From Neobacillus citreus (lineage in GTDB: Bacteria > Bacillota > Bacilli > Bacillales > Cytobacillaceae), in NCBI RefSeq assembly GCF_018343545.2, contig NZ_JAGYPE020000019.1, positions 48,770 through 83,972 of the forward strand: DNA of 35,203 bases, in the 5' to 3' direction. The notes below the pieces were generated by a model. The model had not been told where the DNA came from. It did not search any database and worked only from the letters and a program-made list of their open reading frames with translations. The translations under genes were made by a program, and so were the position numbers. Of this stretch, positions 7,524 through 15,178 are shown in pieces. The stretch's first letter is position 1, and each line of letters begins with the position of its first letter.

Positions 7524-8624
7524 GTGGGGTTTTTTGCAGGTGTTTTAGTCATCTATAATTTACTATTGTTCTATATCGGCTGGAATGGCTGGAAATGGAT
7601 GAAAACATTTATTATAGAAAAAAAGCGGGCAAGGTTTTTCTACTGGCTGATCCTTGTTTTTGTTGCCTATACCTTTGTCTACGCCAGGTTTTTGGATGAC
7701 AGTGCCATCTTTACATGGCTTGGCGGGATTTGGCTAGGGATTTTTTATTATTCGGTTCTACTGCTTCCATTTGTGAATCTTTTTGTATTTTTAACACGGT
7801 TTACCCGTATTCAAAAAGAAAAGGTTGTAAAATGGTCCGGTTTTACCACTGTATTAATTATTTCAGGATTATTTACATTAGGCTTATACAATGCCTTTAC
7901 TCCTGTCGTAAGAACCTATGAAATCAACATTCCGAAGCATGTGGAGGGGGTAAAAAGTCTTAACATTGTCATGGCATCCGACATGCATTTTAGTGAAATG
8001 TCGGGGGCGAACCATGCTAAAAACCTCGTTAAGCACATCAATGCCTTGAAACCTGACCTTGTGCTGTTCCCAGGGGATATTATTGATGATGATGTGGATC
8101 CTTTTCTCGATAAAGGAATTCCGGATATTTTGAAAAAGATAAAGGCACCGGTATATGCCTCTATGGGGAATCATGACCGTGAGGACCCTGGGATTGATCT
8201 GATTAAAATTTTTAATAACAGTGGTATGAGGCTAATGGCAGATGAAGTAATTGTTTTAGATAATGGGATTACCTTGGTTGGCAGGAAAGACCGCGGTTAT
8301 CAGGATGTGGTTAGGATGAAGCTTTCCGATTTAATGAAACAGGTGGATTTATCAAAACCAGTTATTCTCCTTGACCACCAGCCGTATGATTTGGATGTTG
8401 CCGAAAATAATGGAATAGACCTTATGGTATCCGGACATACTCACCGTGGACAATTGTTTCCGGCTAATTTGATAACAAATAGGATTTATGAAAATGATTG
8501 GGGATATCTAAAAAAAGGCCAGCTCCATTCGATAGTCACGTCCGGATATGGGTTCTGGGGAACGCCCCTAAGAATCGGTACTCAGTCTGAAATTGTTCAA
8601 TTAAAAGTAGAGTTTAATCAATGA
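7524..8624 (+). CDS. Membrane-anchored metallophosphoesterase (YkuE/YaeI-like)
   Basis: A 366-residue protein. Four predicted membrane helices (about 2-20, 38-58, 67-92 and 107-123) are followed by a calcineurin-like phosphoesterase domain from about 147. All five family motifs are seen: SDMH (Asp153, His155), GDIIDD (Asp185), GNHDRED (215-221), a conserved His in LLDHQPYD (His285) and SGHTHRGQ (303-310). They form a two-metal site. Relatives hydrolyse phosphoesters of lipids such as UDP-diacylglucosamine-like compounds, but the substrate here is unknown. The longest frame begins at TTG 7500. AAAGGGG at 7509-7515 points to GTG 7524 as the real start. Single gene with its own promoter. Confidence 0.87.
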   Translation: MGFFAGVLVIYNLLLFYIGWNGWKWMKTFIIEKKRARFFYWLILVFVAYTFVYARFLDDSAIFTWLGGIWLGIFYYSVLLLPFVNLFVFLTRFTRIQKEKVVKWSGFTTVLIISGLFTLGLYNAFTPVVRTYEINIPKHVEGVKSLNIVMASDMHFSEMSGANHAKNLVKHINALKPDLVLFPGDIIDDDVDPFLDKGIPDILKKIKAPVYASMGNHDREDPGIDLIKIFNNSGMRLMADEVIVLDNGITLVGRKDRGYQDVVRMKLSDLMKQVDLSKPVILLDHQPYDLDVAENNGIDLMVSGHTHRGQLFPANLITNRIYENDWGYLKKGQLHSIVTSGYGFWGTPLRIGTQSEIVQLKVEFNQ

Positions 8625-8628
8625 AATG

Positions 8629-8651
8629 AGGGCCAAGTTGGTTCTTTTTTT
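8629..8651 (+). terminator. Weak intrinsic terminator after the phosphoesterase gene
   Basis: AGGGCC (8629-8634) pairs with GGTTCT (8640-8645), including two G-T pairs, followed by a T-run to 8651. Confidence 0.4.
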
Positions 8652-8696
8652 ATTGTCTATTGGATGGCAGGATTTAATTAAAAATATATTAAACCT

Positions 8697-8740
8697 AAGT
8701 GTCAAGCAATATGAAAATATTACCATATTACTTGACACTT
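8697..8740. repeat. 17-base inverted repeat overlapping a promoter
   Basis: AAGTGTCAAGCAATATG (8697-8713) and CATATTACTTGACACTT (8724-8740) are complementary except for one position, with a 10-base loop. A TTTTCTTTTT stretch follows, so it could terminate transcription from the left. Its right arm also holds the TTGACA of the next promoter, so it may instead be, or also be, an operator. Confidence 0.7.
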
Positions 8741-8761
8741 TTCTTTTTCATAGATTAATAT
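8732..8761 (+). promoter_or_regulatory. Promoter of the acyl-CoA ligase operon
   Basis: TTGACA (8732-8737), 18-base spacer, TAATAT (8756-8761). A matching cre site begins at the end of the -10. Confidence 0.65.
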
Positions 8762-8774
8762 GTAAGCGCATACA
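8760..8774 (+). promoter_or_regulatory. cre site (CcpA catabolite repression)
   Basis: ATGTAAGCGCATACA matches the consensus WTGNAANCGNWNNCW at every fixed position and is nearly palindromic (TGTA-AGCGCA-TACA). It overlaps the last bases of the -10 and the start site, the place where CcpA represses best. This predicts that the fatty-acid operon is switched off on preferred sugars. Confidence 0.7.
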
Positions 8775-8825
8775 CTTTTTCTATATGCCTATTTTTCTGA
8801 ACAATAGAATAGGGAGGGAACATTG

Positions 8826-10316
8826 TTGAATATTAGTGAAGTTTTGTTTCAAACGGCAAAAGAAATACCCAATCATGCTGCTATTGTATTTCGGAACGAG
8901 AAAATTACCTATCAGGAGTTAGCCGATAAGGTGATGGAAAAAGCAGCAGGACTTCGAAAGTATGGAATTACAAACGGTTCCCATGTTGGTCTCATGATGG
9001 CCAATAAGCCGGAGTATGTAATTGCCTATTTTTCCTTGCTAGCAATTGGTGCCACTGTGATTCCTCTTAATCCTACCTTCAAAGAAAATGAAATAACCTA
9101 TATTCTAAATGATTCCGATGCTGTTGCCCTTATTGTTGATGAAATTGGCCTTGGTGAAGTTCAAAAGGCTCACAAATCTCTCTCGTCAGTAAAATCTATC
9201 TTCACTTTAACCGAAACAGAAGCCTATGTCGCGTGGGAGGAAGTCTCCGGTAAACCAGCAAATTTCTATATTGAACCAAAAAATCAATATGATAATGCCC
9301 AAATAATTTATACTTCAGGAACAACTGGCAAGCCGAAAGGGGCATTGATTACGCACGGAAATCTGGGATGGATGTCAGAAACGAGTGCTGACCTTTTGGA
9401 GCTAACAAAGGAAGACCGGGTTCTTGTCGTTCTCCCATTATTTCATGCGTATGCAAAGCTACAGGGCTTACTTATCTGTGTGTTAAGAGGGGCTACGATC
9501 TACTTAGAAGAACGCTTTATTCCAGATGTTATCCTACAGAAACTTGCAGACTACCAAATTTCCATTTTCCTCGGTGTTCCTACCATGTACACAATGTTTA
9601 TCCATTCTCCAAAAATAAAAGAATTAGATTTTTCCAGCCTCAGACTTGCGGGTTCAGGCGGAGCCAGTCTCCCGGTTGAAATTCTAGAAAAAGTGGAGGA
9701 GGAAATGGGTGTACAAATCGGCGAAGGCTATGGCCAGACCGAAAGCACTGTCATGATTAGCTGTTTCCCTAGCAATATTGAAAAAGTTCCAGGGTCAGTC
9801 GGGGTACCCGTTCCTGGTCTCGAGCTGCAAATAGTCGATCCGAATGGCAGGGAAGTCCCTGTTAACGAAGTCGGGGAAATTATTTTTAAAGGGCCTAACG
9901 GCATGAAAGGCTATTATAAAAAGGAAGAAGCAACGAACGAGACGATAAAAGAAGGCTGGGTTTATACGGGAGACCTGGGCAGGAGGGATGAGCGAGGATA
10001 CCTTTATATTGTTGACCGCAAAAAGGACATGATTATCCGCGGCGGCTACAATGTCTATCCACGTGAAATAGAGGAGGTTCTTTATACTCACCCAAATATT
10101 GTAGAGTGCGCGGTAGTTGGCGAATCAGACCCTGTTTTTGGAGAAGAAGTAGCTGCTTACGTTGTGACGAAATCGGAAATCACACCAGACGATATCACTA
10201 GTTTCTGTAAACAGCAGCTGGCTCATTACAAGATTCCTAGAAAAATATATTTTATGAAAGAACTTCCTAAAACAACAACTGGAAAGATTCTTAAAACACC
10301 ATTAAAAAAGAAATAA
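8826..10316 (+). CDS. Long-chain fatty acid-CoA ligase (LcfB-like)
   Basis: A 496-residue AMP-forming acyl-CoA synthetase. Seen: the P-loop-like YTSGTTGKPKG (163-173 in the frame starting at 8823), the GYGQTE adenine motif, YTGDLGRRDERGYLYIVDRKKD with the hinge, RGGYNVYPREIEE, and the catalytic lysine region PKTTTGKILK at the C-terminus. It activates a carboxylic acid, probably a fatty acid, to its CoA ester with ATP. Length and motifs resemble B. subtilis LcfB (YhfL). TTG occurs at both 8823 and 8826; AGGGAGGG at 8811-8818 favours the second. It lies behind a cre-controlled promoter and heads a run of five same-strand genes with lipid and alcohol themes. Confidence 0.88.
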   Translation: MNISEVLFQTAKEIPNHAAIVFRNEKITYQELADKVMEKAAGLRKYGITNGSHVGLMMANKPEYVIAYFSLLAIGATVIPLNPTFKENEITYILNDSDAVALIVDEIGLGEVQKAHKSLSSVKSIFTLTETEAYVAWEEVSGKPANFYIEPKNQYDNAQIIYTSGTTGKPKGALITHGNLGWMSETSADLLELTKEDRVLVVLPLFHAYAKLQGLLICVLRGATIYLEERFIPDVILQKLADYQISIFLGVPTMYTMFIHSPKIKELDFSSLRLAGSGGASLPVEILEKVEEEMGVQIGEGYGQTESTVMISCFPSNIEKVPGSVGVPVPGLELQIVDPNGREVPVNEVGEIIFKGPNGMKGYYKKEEATNETIKEGWVYTGDLGRRDERGYLYIVDRKKDMIIRGGYNVYPREIEEVLYTHPNIVECAVVGESDPVFGEEVAAYVVTKSEITPDDITSFCKQQLAHYKIPRKIYFMKELPKTTTGKILKTPLKKK

Positions 10317-10412
10317 ATCTCCAACAGTTTGTTCTTTTTTCGATAGGACAAAGAATATCTTTTAAGGTAAATACTTACAAATTGATAGGTTAAAGCTTGG
10401 GAGGGAATCTAT

Positions 10413-11465
10413 TTGAGAGCTGCACAAATTATTGAGCAAAGACAGCCATTAAGAATCGGAAATGTAGTTGATCCAACACCAGGTCCACATGATGTGATTG
10501 TAAAGGTAGAGGCAAGCGGTGTATGCCGGAGTGACTGGCATGCGTGGATGGGAGACTGGGCATGGCTTGGCCTGAGTCCAGTGCTGCCAATTATACCAGG
10601 GCACGAATTTGGGGGAGTTGTTGAAGCCGTCGGAAAAGAAGTAAAAAACTTCAGGCCAGGCGACCGGGTGACGGCACCGTTTCATGAAGGCTGTTCACAC
10701 TGCTCAAGCTGCTTGAGCGGACATTCTAACCGCTGTGACAATCTGCAAATTTTTGGGTTCGCCCATGATGGTGCCTATGCGGAATATGTAAAGGTTCCGA
10801 ATGGTGATTTTAATCTGGTCCCGCTTCCAGATGAGGTCGATACAGTGACGGCTGCTGCCATTGGCTGCCGCTACATGACGGGCTTTCATGGTGTGGTGCG
10901 TGCCAACTTGAAGCCAGGAAATTTCCTGGTGGTCCACGGGGCAGGCGGTGTAGGGTTGTCGTCAGTTCAGGTTGGAAATGCTATTGGCGCCCAAGTCATT
11001 GCGGTAGATGTGGATGATGCCAAATTGGAAATGGCCCGAAAAGAAGGCGCGGTTGCTACGGTGAATGCTCGAAATGAGAATGTGGTGACAGCTGTAAAGG
11101 AAATCACCAGGGGCGGTGCCCATGCATCTATTGAAGCGTTGGGAATTCAGGAAACAATCCTTAATTCTGTCCTTTGCCTACGAAAGGGCGGCCGCCATGT
11201 GCAAATTGGCTTAACAACCCATAACGAACAAGGAATTGCCGGCCTTCCAATTGATGCAATCACGGCAATGGAATTAGAAATCGTCGGAAGCCTTGGGAAT
11301 CCACGGTCGGAGTACGATGGATTATTGTCAATGATTGCCCAAGGCAAATTAAATCCACGTTCCTTGGTATCTAGGGAGATTGCTCTAGACCAAGTGAATG
11401 ACGTCCTCAATGATATGACTAATTTTAAAACTTATGGTTTTAATGTCATTACAAAATTTAAATAA
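10413..11465 (+). CDS. Zinc-dependent alcohol dehydrogenase (MDR family)
   Basis: A 350-residue medium-chain dehydrogenase. The catalytic zinc ligands are probably Cys38 (GVCRSDWH), His64-Glu65 (PGHEFGG) and Cys152. Four structural-zinc cysteines are Cys94, 97, 100 and 108. The nucleotide-binding GAGGVG is at 176-181, with an acidic residue (Asp199) at the end of beta-2 that favours NAD over NADP. It oxidises an alcohol or reduces an aldehyde; the chain length cannot be told. Start TTG 10413 with GGGAGG upstream; there is no ATG nearby. It is 96 bases after the ligase gene without a clear terminator, so read-through is likely. A hairpin follows. Confidence 0.87.
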   Translation: MRAAQIIEQRQPLRIGNVVDPTPGPHDVIVKVEASGVCRSDWHAWMGDWAWLGLSPVLPIIPGHEFGGVVEAVGKEVKNFRPGDRVTAPFHEGCSHCSSCLSGHSNRCDNLQIFGFAHDGAYAEYVKVPNGDFNLVPLPDEVDTVTAAAIGCRYMTGFHGVVRANLKPGNFLVVHGAGGVGLSSVQVGNAIGAQVIAVDVDDAKLEMARKEGAVATVNARNENVVTAVKEITRGGAHASIEALGIQETILNSVLCLRKGGRHVQIGLTTHNEQGIAGLPIDAITAMELEIVGSLGNPRSEYDGLLSMIAQGKLNPRSLVSREIALDQVNDVLNDMTNFKTYGFNVITKFK

Positions 11466-11477
11466 GCACTGATTTCG

Positions 11478-11511
11478 AATAAATAGCCTGGTGTCTGCCG
11501 GGCTATTTATT
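11478..11511 (+). terminator. Stem-loop after the zinc alcohol dehydrogenase
   Basis: AATAAATAGCC (11478-11488) pairs with GGCTATTTATT (11501-11511), with an inner CTGG/CCGG extension. No T-run follows, so it may only attenuate or protect the RNA end. Confidence 0.5.
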
Positions 11512-11594
11512 ATGTAAAAATCAGCAGGGATATTGCACTCCTTGTTGAAATAGTTTAATAGGTACTGAAAACTTTTAAAGGAGGGTCAACGTAA

Positions 11595-12746
11595 ATGATT
11601 TCAACCTTAAGATTCCCAAAACGATCCTATACCGGCTGGGGCTCCATAGCGAAGCTTTTTGAAGAACTGGAGGATATGAAGCCCAGCCGTATTCTAATAG
11701 TTACCGACCAAACCCTTGTTAAAATTGGATTGGTCCAACAATACTTATCTCCTCTAAATGAACAATATGATGTTAGCCTTTATACTGATGTTGAGCCGGA
11801 ACCATCGCTCGCTTGTGCAGAGAGATTGGCGGCGTATGCCCGCGAAGGCGGGTTTGATTGTGTTATCGGTTTAGGCGGTGGTAGTGCATTGGACTTGGCA
11901 AAAATCGCTGCCGTCATATCGCAAAATGAGGGTGATACAGCAGATTATCTTAATCTCTCTGGTACACGGAAGCTAAAAACTAGGGGAATCCCGAAAATAT
12001 TAATTCCCACAACATCTGGAACTGGCAGTGAGGTAACAGATATTGCCGTTGTTTCCCTTGAAGGGACCAAGGATGTCGTCACTCATGATTTTTTACTAGC
12101 TGATATTGCAATAGTTGATCCGCAATTAACCCTATCTGTTCCTAAAAGAATAACAGCTGCCACCGGAATTGATGCCTTAACACATGCTGTGGAAGCCTTT
12201 CTTTCTGTTAATGCAAACGAGGCAACAGATGCACTTGCTATTAAAGCTGTCGAATTAATCGGTGGCTCATTAAGGAATGCTGTTCAGAATGGGGAAGACA
12301 AAGAAGCAAGAAATGCGATGAGCTATGGCAGCTATCTAGCCGGACTGGCCTTTTTCAATGCGGGTGTCGCCGGTGTTCACGCACTTGCCTATCCGCTCGG
12401 CAGCCAATTCAAATTACCGCATGGAGAGTCCAACGCTGTGTTACTTCCATATGTTATGAAATCGATTTCTTCGAGCTGCAGTGACAAATTAAATCGAGTA
12501 TGCAGCATATTAACCAATCACGGTGAGGGACGAACTGAAGAGGAAATTTTAACGTTATTTTATAAACTGGTCGAAAGTGTCGGGCTTCCAACAACACTAA
12601 AAGAATATGGCATACCAGAATCCAGTCTTAAAAGCTTAACTGAAGATGCAATCAAACAAAAAAGACTGCTGGCCCGAAGTCCAAAACCTCTTGGCGAAGA
12701 TGAAATCTATCAAATTTATCAAATGGCTTTTAACGGCTTAAATTAA
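11595..12746 (+). CDS. Iron-containing (type III) alcohol dehydrogenase
   Basis: A 383-residue group III dehydrogenase. The nucleotide loop GGGSALDLAK is at 94-103 and the family signature PTTSGTGSE at 138-146. The iron ligands are Asp193 and His197 (GIDALTHAVEAF), His262 (VHALAYPLG) and His276 (LPHGESN). All four are present, so the enzyme should be active. It interconverts an alcohol and an aldehyde with NAD(P). A very good AAAGGAGGG ribosome binding site precedes ATG. It is 14 bases ahead of the thioesterase gene and so in the same transcript. With the acyl-CoA ligase and the alkyl-DHAP synthase homologue as partners, a long-chain alcohol is a plausible substrate (inference). Confidence 0.88.
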   Translation: MISTLRFPKRSYTGWGSIAKLFEELEDMKPSRILIVTDQTLVKIGLVQQYLSPLNEQYDVSLYTDVEPEPSLACAERLAAYAREGGFDCVIGLGGGSALDLAKIAAVISQNEGDTADYLNLSGTRKLKTRGIPKILIPTTSGTGSEVTDIAVVSLEGTKDVVTHDFLLADIAIVDPQLTLSVPKRITAATGIDALTHAVEAFLSVNANEATDALAIKAVELIGGSLRNAVQNGEDKEARNAMSYGSYLAGLAFFNAGVAGVHALAYPLGSQFKLPHGESNAVLLPYVMKSISSSCSDKLNRVCSILTNHGEGRTEEEILTLFYKLVESVGLPTTLKEYGIPESSLKSLTEDAIKQKRLLARSPKPLGEDEIYQIYQMAFNGLN

Positions 12747-12760
12747 AAGGTGGTTATCTC

Positions 12761-13162
12761 ATGTATTTGACCGTAATCGAACCAAGGGTTTCTGAAACTG
12801 ACGGTGTCGGCCATATCAATAATACGACGATTCCAATTTGGCTGGAGGCAGGCCGAAACAAGCTTTTTAAATTATTCAACCCGGATGATACCTTTCATGA
12901 CTGGAAGATGATTATTTTAAAAACAAATGTAGAATACGTCGCACAAATTTATTTTGGTAAAGACGTAGAGGTAAAAACGTGGGTGAAAAAAATCGGCAAT
13001 TCCAGTTTAGAGCTATACGAGGAAATTCATCAAGAGGGCAGACTATGCGTTATTGGTACTGCAGTATATGTGAATTTTAACCTCCAAACACAGAAATCCG
13101 AACCAATTCCTAATGATATTAGACAAGAATTGGAGCTTCATTTATATGAGAGTATTAATTAA
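12761..13162 (+). CDS. Hotdog-fold acyl-CoA thioesterase (4HBT family)
   Basis: A 133-residue hotdog protein of the 4-hydroxybenzoyl-CoA thioesterase type. The N-terminal motif ETDGVGHINNTTIPIWLEAGR (about 12-32) carries the catalytic aspartate (Asp14) and the HxN pair. The following beta strands (YVAQIYFGKDVEVKTWV, SSLELYEEIHQEGRL) are typical. It hydrolyses acyl-CoA, releasing free acid and CoA. Start ATG with an AAAAGGTGG ribosome binding site. It is 14 bases after the iron dehydrogenase gene and 15 before the FAD enzyme, a tight operon. Together with a ligase it could balance acyl-CoA and free acid. Confidence 0.85.
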   Translation: MYLTVIEPRVSETDGVGHINNTTIPIWLEAGRNKLFKLFNPDDTFHDWKMIILKTNVEYVAQIYFGKDVEVKTWVKKIGNSSLELYEEIHQEGRLCVIGTAVYVNFNLQTQKSEPIPNDIRQELELHLYESIN

Positions 13163-13177
13163 TGAGGGGGAATTTAA

Positions 13178-14782
13178 GTGACACCTCGCAAAATGAAATT
13201 TTGGGGATGGGGCTATGAAGATGGCCTGTCCCCTCAGGTTCAGAATCAAGTTGAAGCAGCGATGGCAAAGCGGTTTGGAGTAAGCGAATGGAAGAAGACG
13301 CCGCCGCCAGTTATCGATGAAATATCTCTAAAGCAGCCTCGCATAAACATACCACAATCACTAAAGCACCTTTGTACTAATGATACCCACGAGCGCTTAT
13401 CGCACACATATGGAAAATCCTACCGGGATGTCGTGAGGGCTTTTCGTCGTGATTTTATGAATGCACCAGACATAGTGGCATTCCCCGGTACGGAAAATGA
13501 GCTTATTAATATTCTAGATTGGTGTAATGATATTCATGCTGCCGCCATTATTTATGGCGGCGGAACAAGTGTAGTAGGAGGTGTTGAGCCTGAAATCGAT
13601 GACCGATATTCGGGTTCAGTATCGATTGATTTAAGGAATTTTAATCAAGTCCTAGAAATTGACAAAGTTTCTCGTGCTGCACGTATTCAGGCGGGGATTC
13701 GCGGGCCGGCTATTGAAAAGCAATTAAAGGAACAGGATCTAACTCTCCGTTTCTTCCCACAGTCTTTCGAATTTTCCACGTTAGGAGGATGGATTGCTAC
13801 CCGGGCCGGGGGCCATTTTGCCACCTTGCACACACATATCGATGATTTGGTGCAATCGCTCCGTGTCATTACTCCAAAAGGTGTGGTTGAAACAAGAAGG
13901 CTGCCCGGTTCTGGTGCAGGACCAAGCCCCGACAGGATGTTTATTGGCTCTGAAGGTACGCTTGGAATAATCACTGAGGCTTGGGTTAGGCTGCAGGACC
14001 GTCCGGTTTATCGAACTGCAGCATCGGTACGTTTCCCGGATTTCCAGTCTGGAGTGAAAGCCGTCCGAGTACTAAGCCAATCTGGTTTATATCCTTCCAA
14101 TTGCCGTTTGCTTGATGCAGGAGAGGCGCATGACTCTGGGGCAGGGGACGGGAAAACAGCAGTACTTATGCTTGGCTTTGAGTCGCATGATCATCTTCTT
14201 GACGTTTGGATGATTAGGGCACTGGAATGCTGTAAGGAATTTGGCGGAGTATATGGGCAGGATGTAATAAAAACTAGAAAGGATTCATCCGCAAGCAGGG
14301 AAGGTGATGTGGGTACGTGGCGAAATGCGTTTATCCAGGCACCGTATCTAAGGGATGTCCTTGTCGGCTTAGGGATTATCGTGGAAACCTTCGAAACAGC
14401 GATAACATGGGACCGTTTTGAAGCATTTCATACTGGAGTAATGGAGGCGGCCAAAAAGGCGGTTAGAGAAATTTCCGGCCATAACGGATGGGTGACATGC
14501 CGAATCACACATGTCTACCCTGATGGACCGGCACCATATTACATTGTTAAGGCACTCGGGAAGCCTGGCAGTGAACTGGAGCAGTGGGACGAAATCAAAG
14601 CAGCTGTATCTGAGGCTATTATTTCCCTCGGCGGGACGATTACCCACCATCACGCAGTCGGCCGTGACCACCGGCCATGGTATGACAAGCAGCGGCCGGA
14701 CCTGTTTGCCTCTGCACTAAAATCGGTGAAACGCACACTGGACCCTTGTTATATTCTTAACCCGGGAGTGCTCATAGATTAA
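13178..14782 (+). CDS. FAD enzyme homologous to alkyl-DHAP (alkylglycerone phosphate) synthase
   Basis: A 534-residue VAO/FAD-oxidase family protein. The N-terminal KFWGWGYEDG (7-16), the FAD loop YGGGTSVVGG (126-135), QSFEFSTLGGWIATRAGG (195-212), GSEGTLGIITEA (257-268), Arg310 (NCRLLD), ETFETAITWDR (403-413), Tyr454 and His490-492 (HHHAVGRDHRPW) follow, in order, the pattern I recall for animal alkylglycerone phosphate synthase, including its catalytic tyrosine and triple histidine. That enzyme swaps the acyl chain of acyl-DHAP for a fatty alcohol and so makes the ether bond of ether lipids. The match goes well beyond the FAD fold shared with D-lactate dehydrogenases. Start GTG 13178 after GAGGGGG. 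It is the last gene of the operon and is followed by a tandem repeat array. The exact reaction here is unproven. Confidence 0.82.
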   Translation: MTPRKMKFWGWGYEDGLSPQVQNQVEAAMAKRFGVSEWKKTPPPVIDEISLKQPRINIPQSLKHLCTNDTHERLSHTYGKSYRDVVRAFRRDFMNAPDIVAFPGTENELINILDWCNDIHAAAIIYGGGTSVVGGVEPEIDDRYSGSVSIDLRNFNQVLEIDKVSRAARIQAGIRGPAIEKQLKEQDLTLRFFPQSFEFSTLGGWIATRAGGHFATLHTHIDDLVQSLRVITPKGVVETRRLPGSGAGPSPDRMFIGSEGTLGIITEAWVRLQDRPVYRTAASVRFPDFQSGVKAVRVLSQSGLYPSNCRLLDAGEAHDSGAGDGKTAVLMLGFESHDHLLDVWMIRALECCKEFGGVYGQDVIKTRKDSSASREGDVGTWRNAFIQAPYLRDVLVGLGIIVETFETAITWDRFEAFHTGVMEAAKKAVREISGHNGWVTCRITHVYPDGPAPYYIVKALGKPGSELEQWDEIKAAVSEAIISLGGTITHHHAVGRDHRPWYDKQRPDLFASALKSVKRTLDPCYILNPGVLID

Positions 14783-14795
14783 GGCTGAATATAAG

Positions 14796-15107
14796 GGCTC
14801 CTATGCTACCGATCCGATGATTTTTTCAAGTGTTGGGGCACGTATAAAGGATCTATGCTACCGATCCGGCGATTTTTTCAAACGTTGGGGCGCATATAAA
14901 GGGGCTATGCTACCGAACCCATGATTTTTTCAAGCGTTGGAGCGCATATAAAGGCTCTATGCTACCGAACCCATGATTTTTTCAAGCGTTTGAGCTCATA
15001 TAAAAGATCTATGCTACCAAACCGATGACTTATTCAACTGTTTGAGCTCATATACAGGCTCTATGCTACCAGACCGATGATTTTTTTAGCAATCGAGGTC
15101 ATATAAA
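14796..15107. repeat. Tandem array B, 52-base period, six copies
   Basis: Units begin at about 14796 (53 bases), 14849, 14901, 14953, 15005 and 15057 (51 bases). Each has the core CTATGCTACC near its start, a CCGATGATTTTTTCAA middle and GCGCATATAAA at the end. TATGC at unit positions 6-10 faces GCATA at 44-48, although copies with GAGCTCATA or GCACGTATA weaken this stem. No frame stays open and there are no unique spacers. It fills the gap between the FAD enzyme stop and the terminator of the reverse-strand GH18 gene. Its relation to array A is discussed in the findings. Confidence 0.9.
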
Positions 15108-15117
15108 TTCTCTACAC

Positions 15118-15174
15118 TAAAAAGGCCTTACCCCCGGTGCTTATAAACAGCAACGCAGGGAGTAAGGCCCTTTT
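15118..15174 (-). terminator. Terminator of the GH18 gene
   Basis: On the reverse strand GTAAGGCC-type arms (15162-15169 with 15124-15131), extended by GGG/CCC, are followed by TTTTT. The stop of the gene is at 15179. Confidence 0.75.
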
Positions 15175-15178
15175 AAAC

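Noticed and set aside
8626..8829. Forward-strand open frame of 67 codons before the acyl-CoA ligase
   Set aside because: It spans a terminator, an inverted repeat, a promoter and a cre site; there is no ribosome binding site.
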